A DNA stretch of 64,000 nucleotides from Symmetrospora coprosmae. Taxonomy: Eukaryota > Basidiomycota > Cystobasidiomycetes > Symmetrosporaceae. Under the pieces are notes generated by a model, which made no database searches, had not been told where the DNA came from, and saw only the letters and a list, made by a program, of their open reading frames with translations. Shown piece after piece: positions 35,720 through 47,422 of this stretch (positions within the stretch are counted from its first letter, which is position 1; every line of letters starts with the position of its first letter). The position numbers and the translations under genes are program-made. The stretch covers positions 62,001-126,000 of the forward strand of contig VUYT01000030.1 of the NCBI GenBank assembly GCA_008802785.1. Direction: 5' to 3'.

Positions 35720-36630
35720 TCATGTCTCACGCACGAGGATAGCTTCAGGTCCGAGCTCGAGGCCAGCCTTGAGCAGGCTTAGCCAATCTTGCCGACCAGG
35801 CTCTGGAGAGCTCGCTGCTCCTGCGTCTAGGAAGAAGTGCAGTGTCCTGCTGATATGCATGCACGAGACGACTATCATGGTGAAGGTCGCAATGCGCGGC
35901 GCCGTGTACTTTTTGGCGGACCTTTCGATTGAGCGGTACTGTTGCAGAAGTACCTCGGGCGCTCCGGGTGCATCGATGCGTTCCCCACCGATGGAGAGGG
36001 CCGTGAAGACGTGCTCGAGCCGCATCGACGCGGTAGGAAAGCTAACGTCATCGCGCAGACCCAGCTTGACCCTTAGGACCTACGGCGGCGGAGTAAAGCC
36101 TTGCGCTTTCAGTGGGAGTAACCCTGCTTCCGCATTGGCTACGTGGGCGAGAAACGCGCGGAACTGCGAGCAGAACTTGTGAAGGAGGCCGTCCAGAGTG
36201 AGTTGGAGTTGTGCCATGGGATCGTCTTTCATCGCGGCGAGGGCGGAATTGTTGGCGTGGGTTTGGTCGCACTGCCGAATGGGAAGGAGTAGGGCAGTTA
36301 GGGACACGAAAGTCAAGACTAACCACCTAGAGATGATATTGACTGACTTGGATCTTATGTTCTGGCCACTGTTGCGAGCGGAGGGGCGGAGCGGAGCGAA
36401 AATTATAACGGAGGATAGTCAGGATGGGAGTTCGCGCTTCAGGCCCATACGAGACGCCTGCAGGAGAGCAGTCTCACATCCGACTTCTGACACGCTTTTG
36501 AGCAATATCGCGCGCCTTTGCACCGGCTACATGTTTGGAACTGCCTTCCTGCCGTCCTCTGCGAGATCTGACAGTTCCCGCAATTTTTGAGCTCATCATT
36601 TGCAGTACGAGCGTCAGTAGGCGCTGTCAT
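35720..36630 (-). CDS. MYND zinc-finger protein of unknown function
   Basis: The protein starts MTAPTDARTANDELKNCGNC and carries an N-terminal MYND finger with C-x2-C, C-x2-C, Y-C-x3-C-Q pairs (CGNC, CSRC, YCSKACQ). The finger is completed across an intron by WPEHKIQ and, after a second intron, C-D-Q. This matches the W-x2-H-x3-C end of the domain. The next exon reads MKDDPMAQLQLTLDGLLHKF and CSQFRAFLAHVANAEAG. A short intron (GTAGGT..GTTAG) then leads to FPTASMRLEHVFTALSIGGE and a final hydrophobic part ending ELGPEAILVRET. MYND domains usually bind proline-rich peptides in regulatory proteins; the rest is not recognised. The divergent neighbour is the alpha/beta hydrolase. Confidence 0.7.
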
Positions 36631-37179
36631 GGTGAATTGATGGATCGATGCGTCGTTGATGAGGATATGCACGTACTAGACGGTTCGTGAAAGGGCAACA
36701 AGGCGCGCCGGGGCTGAGAGGCTGAACAGGTCAGGCCCCGAGTCTCTTACTCCGCTCCACTTCAGCGAGCCTTCTCCAAGAGATCAACACCGATATATGA
36801 GCATGTGTTCTCGATTCACGCGCGCAGAGAACGCGTATTTATATAATACTGCTTCTGATGCATCGACTGCCCCCGGATGGTGCCCGGGCTGAGCGCCCGG
36901 ACCTTCGGACTTCACTTCGCGCTCACATCCCGCTTGTCCATCGCCTATCGCGCTCACATCCGCATGGAGCGCCCTCTGATGTTTCTCTCACTCTGATAGA
37001 ACACGGAGTACACCATGACTCCGCAGCTCTCCTCTCTGCCTCCTACTCCCTCACAGCTTCAATCATTGCATCCGCGGAATACCCAAACAAGAACCCTCTG
37101 TACGTGAAAGGGCGCTCGTCTTGCGACCTGTCGTACTGATGGCTGACACCCGCTCTTCTCGGACCTACAGAGAGCTCAT
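36631..37179. promoter_or_regulatory. Divergent region between MYND gene and alpha/beta hydrolase
   Basis: About 550 bases between divergent starts. It contains an AT-rich TATATAA at 36840-36846, unusual in this GC-rich sequence and readable as a TATA-like element on either strand, though it is far from both start codons. No coding exon was recognised. Confidence 0.4.
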
Positions 37180-38082
37180 ATGACCTCTTACACCCTCCCG
37201 CTTGCCGATGGCCGATCTCTCGGATACGCGATCTGGGGAGCGAAGGCCGCCTTCTCGCATACTCTCGTCTACTTCCATGGCTGCCCATCGTCTCGTCTCG
37301 AGGGTGCCTACTTCGACTCGCATTACGCCGCACTCGACATCCGCCTTGTCTCCTTCGACAGGCCAGGAATCGGGGTGTCCTCTCCCGCCGCCTCGCTTTC
37401 GAAGAGAGACATCGTATCAGATGTCATGGCTCTGGTAGCGCATCTCAATGTCGAGAAGTACTACTTGCTTGGTTACTCCGGCGGAGCGCCATACGCTCTT
37501 ACTTGCGCCCGCTACCTGCCCAGCCATCAGGTGCTTGGCCTCGGCATCGTCGCAGGACTCGCGCCTTACTCCATCGCTAAGCGACACATGCCCCTCGTCC
37601 AGCGCATGCTCGCCAACACGGTTTACTACCTTCCAAGCATAGCCGAATGGGCAATGGATGTCGGCATAGGCAATGCGGCGCGTAGCCCGAGCCCGGAAGC
37701 CTTCAACGCTATCATGGAGCAGGCAATCAGCGGGCTCGACGACCACAGTCGCGCTGTCTTTGAAAGAAAAGACGGCGTTACTGCAAGCGCCTTCAAGGAG
37801 ACAATGCGGGAAGCATACTCGCAATCGACAAGAGCGGTGGTGCAGGATGCACAGCTGCTTGTATCAGAGCTGGACTTTGAGCTGCACGAACTGGCCAATC
37901 TGGGGCTGGCTATCCACCTCTGGTACGGGTCAGAGGATGAGAACGTGCCGCTGGGCTCTGGAGAGGACGTAGCAGGTCATTTGGCTGGAGCGGCACGCTT
38001 CACGGGCTATCGCGAGGCCACGCACTTTACCATTATACCTGAGCACGGCCTGGAGATACTGAGCCAGCTGGTCCGGCAATAG
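37180..38082 (+). CDS. Alpha/beta hydrolase, intronless
   Basis: Single-exon gene of 300 residues starting MTSYTLPLADGRSLGYAIWG. It has the alpha/beta-hydrolase layout: an oxyanion segment LVYFHGCPSSRLEG, SFDRPGIGVSSP, the nucleophile elbow LLGYSGGAPYALTCA (Ser in G-x-S-G-G), an acid candidate in LWYGSEDENVPLGSG, and the catalytic His in YREATHFTIIPEHG. Similar fungal proteins are annotated as AB-hydrolase-fold or prolyl aminopeptidase-like; the substrate is unknown. There is no signal peptide, so it is probably cytosolic. The lack of introns sets it apart from nearly all neighbours in this window, which could reflect retrocopying or horizontal transfer, but family members are common in fungi. 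Confidence 0.88.
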   Translation: MTSYTLPLADGRSLGYAIWGAKAAFSHTLVYFHGCPSSRLEGAYFDSHYAALDIRLVSFDRPGIGVSSPAASLSKRDIVSDVMALVAHLNVEKYYLLGYSGGAPYALTCARYLPSHQVLGLGIVAGLAPYSIAKRHMPLVQRMLANTVYYLPSIAEWAMDVGIGNAARSPSPEAFNAIMEQAISGLDDHSRAVFERKDGVTASAFKETMREAYSQSTRAVVQDAQLLVSELDFELHELANLGLAIHLWYGSEDENVPLGSGEDVAGHLAGAARFTGYREATHFTIIPEHGLEILSQLVRQ

Positions 38083-38264
38083 CTGCTCAGGCCGAGCTAT
38101 CATATATAGCACAGTAGCTGTTGATGTACATCTGGTCTATCTAGTCTACAGAACGTGAAGAGACTGTACATACACTGCGTTGCCAATCAGGGAGATCCAG
38201 AGGCAAAGCTTTGACGCTACGTGGCGAGTCAGCTTTGATGGCTTGAAAGAGGCGAGAACCTCTG

Positions 38265-40458
38265 TCAAGGCACTGGAGCACTGTCTGACTTGATCGCAGG
38301 CTTCTCCAGCTTCTCCAGCTTCTCCAGCTTCTCCAGCTTCTCCTCCTTCTCCTTCTGCTTCACGGCCTTCCCGGATGCGGTGCCCTGTTTGTCGGCGCCC
38401 TTGCTTTTCGCTCGTCGCATTTTTCCCACCCACTCCTCCATCTTGTCGATGGCCGTCTGAGGGCTCTTCTTGTAGCCAAGGAGCATACCTGCAGGAAGAG
38501 GTTGCGATCTGTTAGCGAATGTACGCTGAAACAGCTATCTTCGCAAGCTGCGCACCCTGCAACTCGGCCAGACTAAACTCTTCGTCCTCGATGTAACGAG
38601 TCCACTCGCGGGCCTGGGCAGACAGAGTCGTTTCGGCATTCTCTTCAATGGCCTTCTCGTCATCATCCTCGCTGAGAAGCCTGAGCTTTCGAATAGCAGA
38701 ACCTGTACTACCAACAGCTGCCGGTGGCCGATAGAAGCTGACGAAGAGCTGCTCGGCGACTGACTTTGAGGCCCTGTTGAACTGCATGAAGAAGTCCATT
38801 CGCCCTGTGCAGGAGGAGTATAAGAATTGGCTTGATCTTGGTCGCGGTCGGCCTGCGAGCCTCGCCTACCTGGTCGAAACAAAGCGGGATCGAGCGTTTC
38901 CAGCGCATTTGTCGTGCAGATTATGATCTTGCCATCCATCGCTTCGACCCCATCGATGATGTTAAGTAGGCACGACAGCGAAAGGCTGCGATCGGCTGGA
39001 GCGCCTGGGCCACCGATAGGTCCTCGATCCTGGCGTGTATCTCGCTCGTCACCCTCCTTCCCGATATCCCCGTCACTCTGGCGAAGTTTCCTTGCCTGTT
39101 GCTGCGACCACGCATCGATGTCCTCGAGCAGGATGATCGCGCGGGGCGGGATATTGCGGATACCACTCGCGGCCAGCGAGTCACGCATCGAGTCTGACGA
39201 TAGCGGAAGGATGTACACGGAAGCTGGGACTCGCTGGCAATGCCAAGGATTGTCGAGGTCTTGCCTATGTGAGGGAGACGTCAGACCGTCAGCTAAATTG
39301 AAGGTAAAACAGTGTGAGACAGGCAGGACGCACCGCAACCTGGAGGTCCGTGCAGCATAATGCCTAGCAGATGGTCCAGCGCGGTCAGCCCTGATACCGT
39401 CAATTCAGCCACCACGATCTGCCACCACTCACCCATCTTCCACGCGAGGCCGCGATCTCCATACCAGTGCTGACTCTCCAAAAGATCGGCGACGGCGACC
39501 TTGAGCTCGTCTTGGATTCTTCTGGCAGGATGATGTCCGACCAGCGCCGCTTCTGGCGCACGGGCAGAGTCTCCCAGTAGCTCGTCAGGCGCGAGTTGAA
39601 CGTCTTGATCTGGACCACAGGAGGCTTGCGGCGCTCGTGCTCCATTTTCAGCTGGTCGAGGAGGAGGAGAAGCTTGCTTCTCTCCCAGGTGAAGCAGCAA
39701 ATCGTGATCGCGTCCATATAGGATTTGCCGGTCGCGCCTTTGAGCGTTATAGTAGTGCGGGCGTAGCGGAACAGCGTTCCCTGCACAACCTCATACATGG
39801 TTTTGCCAACGTCGAGAGCCCGGAAACTGGGCTGCAGTCGACCTCTGGCTTCTTTAGCGGCTGGTGAGCTTGCAACAACGAGCTTGGATGGCCAGGCGAG
39901 TTCCTCGCGGAGGCCAGTCTCGGTGCGGAAGGCACGCTGGTTCTCGAAGCGCGGGTGTCGGATCCAGTGCTCCTGGATCCAGGCGTATGAGGCGTCAGTT
40001 GCCTTGTGCACGCTTCCGAAATAGAGTAGCGAGAACAGTTGTGGGATTGGATTGAGACGACACAATTGGCGTCTAAGAAGGCTAAGGAGGCTCGTGGCTA
40101 AGGTGATGGTGAGCTAACCGCTCAACCCTGCTCGCCTGATCAGCAGAGCCAGGCGATTTCTGTATAGGCCGAAGAGCATCAGTAGCTCGCGAGGTGAGAG
40201 CCGTCGCAAAGCTTGCAGAGCATCCATGCTGTGCGGTAGCGGGGGGAGGGGCTGAGCGTGAATGCGATCCGAGGTGGGCATGGTATCAGGAGAGAGGAGA
40301 GGTCTGTCAGTGTAGACAAGTCTAGAGCTTTTCCCTTCCCTGACTGCATCAGGTCCGTCAGGTCTGTCGGATACCGGAGCGAGGCCGTCGGCATCGTCAG
40401 GAAGCTCCGAAGCGGACGCGCAGGATGACGTGCGGTATTTGGTCGGTCGTGGAGTCAA
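38265..40458 (-). CDS. BCS1-like AAA ATPase
   Basis: AAA ATPase of the Bcs1 group; yeast Bcs1 moves the Rieske protein across the mitochondrial inner membrane, but many fungal homologues have no known role. The N-terminal BCS1 domain includes LFSLLYFGSVHKATDASYAW and TITLKGATGKSYMDAITICC. The Walker A is GPPGCGKTST, split by an intron near 39332. Walker B is AIILLEDIDAWSQQQ, sensor 1 IICTTNALETLDPALFRPGR, then GRMDFFMQFNRASKSVAEQL. The C-terminus is a Lys/Glu coiled coil with a perfect Leu-Glu-Lys repeat, ending IKSDSAPVP. The 5' end is uncertain: the exon from 40458 (MTPRPTKYRTSSC) has to be joined near 40115, and a start at 40279 is also possible. Confidence 0.8.
38301..38345 (+). repeat. 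9-bp tandem repeat (CTTCTCCAG) encoding Leu-Glu-Lys
   Basis: Four perfect 9-base units followed by a variant fifth. In the AAA ATPase on the minus strand it reads as repeated LEK inside a Lys/Glu-rich C-terminal helix. Length variation would stay in frame. Confidence 0.95.
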
Positions 40459-40507
40459 GGCTGGGGCTGCTGCAGATTGCTACTGCTTGCCTTCGCTCCT
40501 CCCTCGA

Positions 40508-40515
40508 TATATAAA
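40508..40515 (+). promoter_or_regulatory. TATA-like element (TATATAAA)
   Basis: A perfect TATATAAA lies between the divergent AAA ATPase and the small unknown gene, only about 13 bases before the first ATG of the latter. If it works as a TATA box for that gene, transcription would start near or beyond this ATG and translation might begin at a later one (for example 40538). Confidence 0.4.
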
Positions 40516-40528
40516 CGCGGAAAGGACG

Positions 40529-41522
40529 ATGCCAACCATGTCTCCCATCACCCCGGTTGAGGTCTCCGGCGCTGACCAGAGGCGCGCACTTGCACAGAGG
40601 CAGCAGCAGCCCATCGTGTCCGGCGCCGCTTCGGATGCGACGACTGCGCCCAGTAGCACGAGTAGCGGCACGCTCGGTACCGTTGATGCACCGGGAACTG
40701 CTGCAGGCGAGGGCGAGCGCATTGTCGTCCAGCCCGCTGCTAACGTCACAAGCGAGGCGACTGGCGCGCGGCTAGCGCAGAAGGCTCAGGATGAAGCGCA
40801 CACCCAGCCAACTGGTACTGCGTCGATCCCTGCTTGGGAAGCCATCAGTTCGGAGTCGAGCCATGCCCTAGGTGCGGCAGGCGGTCCTCTAGCTCTCCCT
40901 CCTCGCTACCCCGCAGCCGCGTCCGCTGCTCAGACTCCGACTGACGACGTAGCTGGAGGCCGCACGAGAACGAGTGGCTCGTCCCCTATCCATCCCCATC
41001 AAGCTTCGAGGATGTCCGAGCCAAGCAAGCCTAACCCGCTTTCCTCGTAGGTCCGCGCGTCACCCGATTCCCCGGCAGAGGCAGCGCTGACTGCCGGTCT
41101 CCTCGCAGGGCGTATCACGCCGTACATGGCGGACTCGAGTCCCTCAGGGGGTAAGCGAAGCGCGCACAGCTGGCGCACACCTCACAGACGCTAGCACCAA
41201 AGGCTTTGCGCTGACTGGCGAATATCGTGTGTCTCACAGAGCCATGCTCGGCGCTGCTGACGCGGGTGGAGACGCTCTCGCTGGCAGGAAGGATGGCACT
41301 GCGCCTGCGAGGAGCGAGCAGAGCGTGAGTGGGGGCATCATGTCTTGGAAGCTGACAGAAGTGCACGGCTGATACTGCTTCTCTAACTCATCTGTCCAGG
41401 ACGCTGTTCTCCAGCAAGGCGCGTCAGAGTATCAACAGGGGCTTCAGGGAGTCAAGAAGTCCGAAACAGGCACGACCACCGGCACGACCACTACCCAGAC
41501 GACTCAGGGTAGTGCTTTGTGA
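40529..41522 (+). CDS. Unrecognised low-complexity protein
   Basis: Four exons give a protein of roughly 260 residues. Exon 1 (from 40529) opens MPTMSPITPVEVSGADQRRA, then runs through Ala/Ser/Thr/Gln-rich sequence to a GTAGGT donor near 41049. Exon 2 reads AYHAVHGGLESLRG, exon 3 AMLGAADAGGDALAGRKDGT, and exon 4 DAVLQQGASEYQQGLQGVKK, ending with a Thr/Gly/Gln tail and TGA at 41520-41522. The conserved-looking part is the AYHAVHGGLESLRGAMLGAA helix; the rest looks disordered. I do not recognise a family. Consistent splice sites and phase across three introns are the main evidence that it is a real gene. It diverges from the AAA ATPase. Confidence 0.55.
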
Positions 41523-41868
41523 AGTGAATTTGCAGAGTCTCCCCTGCATGTGCGCAAGAGCTCAAGCAGGTTCAGCCGTAGTCCAGGTCGCGCAGCTTCA
41601 CGACGGCGACGCCTTGTAGACACGTACACAGAGCGCTTTCAGCAATGACAGTTACTCAGTACCCTTGCTCCAGATAGCATTGCAGGAAGGAGTGCATAGG
41701 CAGGGTCGCATCAGGACTCTGAGAGGCTTCGCTGCCCCAGTCCTCCTGCCTGCCCGAGGCTACAAGTCACGTTTCGCCCCCGTATCGCTCAGTCGTTGCG
41801 TCCTTGCCCTGTGCTGTCTCTCTCCTCCACACGCAACGCGATATACACAGCAGCAGCAGCAGGCAGCC
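41523..41868. other. ProRS upstream region
   Basis: About 350 bases before the prolyl-tRNA synthetase start. A CAGCAG-type run (about 41850-41862) sits just before the ATG. Nothing else was recognised. Confidence 0.35.
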
Positions 41869-44786
<2,918 letters not shown>

Positions 44787-45180
44787 GTGGCTCACACACA
44801 AGCATGTCTTGCAATACACTACTTCCTGCTTCCTCAGGACTTCCAGCATCAGGGTACTCGGTGGTCTCGTGCAGCGTGACCCTAGACATAGACAGCCCAT
44901 GTTCGCGCCGCATGCAGCTGCATCCCTTGATCCTGGGCAACTGTGATGACTCTGCACCTTGGGCCTGTTGTAAACGCGACCCGCGATAAGGCTGAGATGA
45001 GTCAGCGAGGTGAAATCTAATCAGCCGGCGGCATATTCCGCGTGGGCGCGGCATTCGTATAGCAAAGAGCTTTCGCCTGTCTGCCTGTGGTCGACTTGAC
45101 TCGACTCTATTCGACCGTACAGATCCTTCGTACTTCCTTCTGCGCAGCCTGCTTGTAGCCTCCGGATTCGGACGGCACCT
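44787..45180. other. Spacer between ProRS and MFS transporter A
   Basis: About 390 bases, both neighbours on the plus strand. A short direct GACTTGACTCGACTCTATTCGACC series near 45092-45115 is the only visible structure. No gene was seen. Confidence 0.35.
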
Positions 45181-47338
45181 ATGATGGATTCGCCCAAGAT
45201 CTTGTCGACTTCACCTGGCTTGGACCTGGCCGTCCTCGAGTCACCTTCGAAGGCCTACGTCGGATCGCAGAAAGGCGCGTCATCCGGCTACGAGACGCCA
45301 AATCCGCCGACTCCTGCTGGCCTCGGCGAGCCAGAGTTTTCGTCAAGCTTTGCGATTCTGAACCAGGGCCCCTCCGGCGCGCGCAAGGACAGCAGAACGT
45401 TCCGCCCCTTCCGTCGCGTCACCAACTTCTGCAGGAGCTTGACGCGAGACGATGCTCGCTTTGTCGCCTGCCTCTGGTCATGTGGCACAGCCGGCTGGAA
45501 TGACGCCTGCCTGGGCACACTCATCCCCTACATCGAGAAGGAGTTCGGAGTGCGTTCCTGCGAGAGCTGTACCGCCAAACGGACGAGGCTAACTCTCAAA
45601 CCTGTAGATCGGCTATGTCACTGTGTCCACGCTCTTCCTCGGCACCTGCGCAGGCTTCGCCGTAGCTACCTTCGTCAACCCTCCTCTCACGAATAAGCTG
45701 GGCAACGGAACGGTGATCACGTTAGGTGCTGCCACGCAGGTCGGTGTCAATGCGCCCCAAAAAGAAGACCGATCAGCTGGCTGATACCCGCTGTATACTC
45801 GCCAGGCCATCGGCTACAGCATTCTGATAGCTCCTCCTCCATTTCCCGTTATGCCTTGCGCGTTCGTTCTCGTCGGTGCGTACCCCAGCTCGGACAGCTA
45901 AATGCTCCGTGGCTGACGTGTATTGTACCTTTGCAGGGCTAGGCTCGGCGGTCCAGCTCGCCCAGACCAACACTTATTGTGCTCTTAAGCGGAACGCTGC
46001 TCAGTCGCTGGGTCTTCTGCATGGCGGCTATGTAAGTGACGAAGCGACCAAGCACCCACGCAAAGTCTGAATCAACCTCTCTTCTGACACAGGGCCTCGG
46101 AGGAACACTGTCGCCTCTCGTATCGACTCTCTTCGTGACGTCCGGCATCCGATTTAGCTACTTTTTCGCGGTGTCTCTTTCAGTCGCCGCCATCAACATG
46201 ACCATCCTGCTGCTAAGCTTCAGGCTCGAGCGGAATGCGGAGCCATCCGACTCGCCGAGTGCCAATCAAGAGCCTGCCCAGGAGATGTTGCCACCGTCCG
46301 CCTCTGCTCCTACTGTCGACACCGAAGATAGTGCAGGAACGTCTCAGCCGAAGCCTGAAAGCAACGGGTTGGTGCAAGCTCTTCGCTTCAGGACATCCTG
46401 GATCGTGGCGGTGTTTCTATGCCTCTACTGCGGTGCAGAGGTTTCGCTGGGGGGTGAGTGGCTGTGTCGCTATTTGGGCCCAAGCTCGCGGGCTGATTGC
46501 GCTCTCTCGTGTTTAGGCTGGATTGTCAGTTTCCTGCTGGACGAGCGGTCTGCTCCGGCTAGCGCTGGTTACGTAGCCACTGGCTTCTGTAAGCTGGAGC
46601 TCCTGTGCAGAAGAACACGACGGCTTGCTGATGCCTGCTGTGTCTCCTAGGGCTTGGCATCACTCTCGGTAGGGTCATCTGCCCTCGGTTCAATATCTTC
46701 GTCGGAGAGCGTCGAGTCGTATACCTCTACATCGGACTATGCATCGCATTCGAGCTCGTAGTCTGGTTCGCTCGCGATCTCATCGCTACGTCGGTTTCTG
46801 TTTCCCTCGTGGGCTTCATGCTTGGGGTGGGTTACCAGTGTTGCATATGTCTAAACGAGACCGGGTACTAACAGATAGCATACCTGCAGCCCCTCTATCC
46901 GAATGCCATCAGCATTGGCACGAAGATCTTGCCGAAGCGGTCAGTTCTCAGGCAGCGAGCCTTGCGGCGCCGATAGTGAAAAATGACGGTCTAACGAAAT
47001 ATGTTCATTGCAGTCTACACACTTCCGCAGTGGGGCTGTGGGCATCGTAAGTAGAATTCCGTTAAGCGTCCAATCTTCTCTTAGTCCCCCGCTGATTATG
47101 TTTGGTCCTCGCCATTCCAGCGTTGGAGCTACAGGCGCTGTGAGTCGGAAGACATCGTCTAACAAGACTCCGGTTTAGACCTGACTGACTCCTCCATCAG
47201 GCCCTCTTCCCTTTCTTGACCGGTCTCGCGGCAAGCTCAAAGGGCACCTGGGTCCTTCAGCCTATAGTTGTGTCTCTCCTGGCCGCCATGATCATGGTCT
47301 GGGTCTTCCTGCCCCGCGCGGACAGGCGCAGCGAGTAG
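45181..47338 (+). CDS. MFS transporter A (FucP-like fungal group)
   Basis: Multi-pass plasma or organelle membrane transporter of the major facilitator superfamily; the substrate is unknown. The cytosolic N-terminus starts MMDSPKILSTSPGLDLAVLE. TM1 carries AGWNDACLGTLIPYIEKEFG, then TVSTLFLGTCAGFAVATFVN, GYSILIAPPPFPVMPCAFVL, LGLLHGGYGLGGTLSPLVST, a central loop rich in Ser/Pro/Glu, SWIVAVFLCLYCGAEVSLGG, VGERRVVYLYIGLCIAFELV, PLYPNAISIGTKIL and a last TM near PIVVSLLAAMIMVWVFLPRA, ending DRRSE. About ten short introns interrupt the gene. It is convergent with its paralog B, whose stop is 84 bases away; both share the GWNDAC and LIAPPPFPV signatures. Confidence 0.85.
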
Positions 47339-47422
47339 AGCTTTGTTACGAGTCACGACGACCTATCGCTATGAATTGGCAGATCACGACGCTATGTTCT
47401 GGAATGAAGCATTCGCTCGGTT

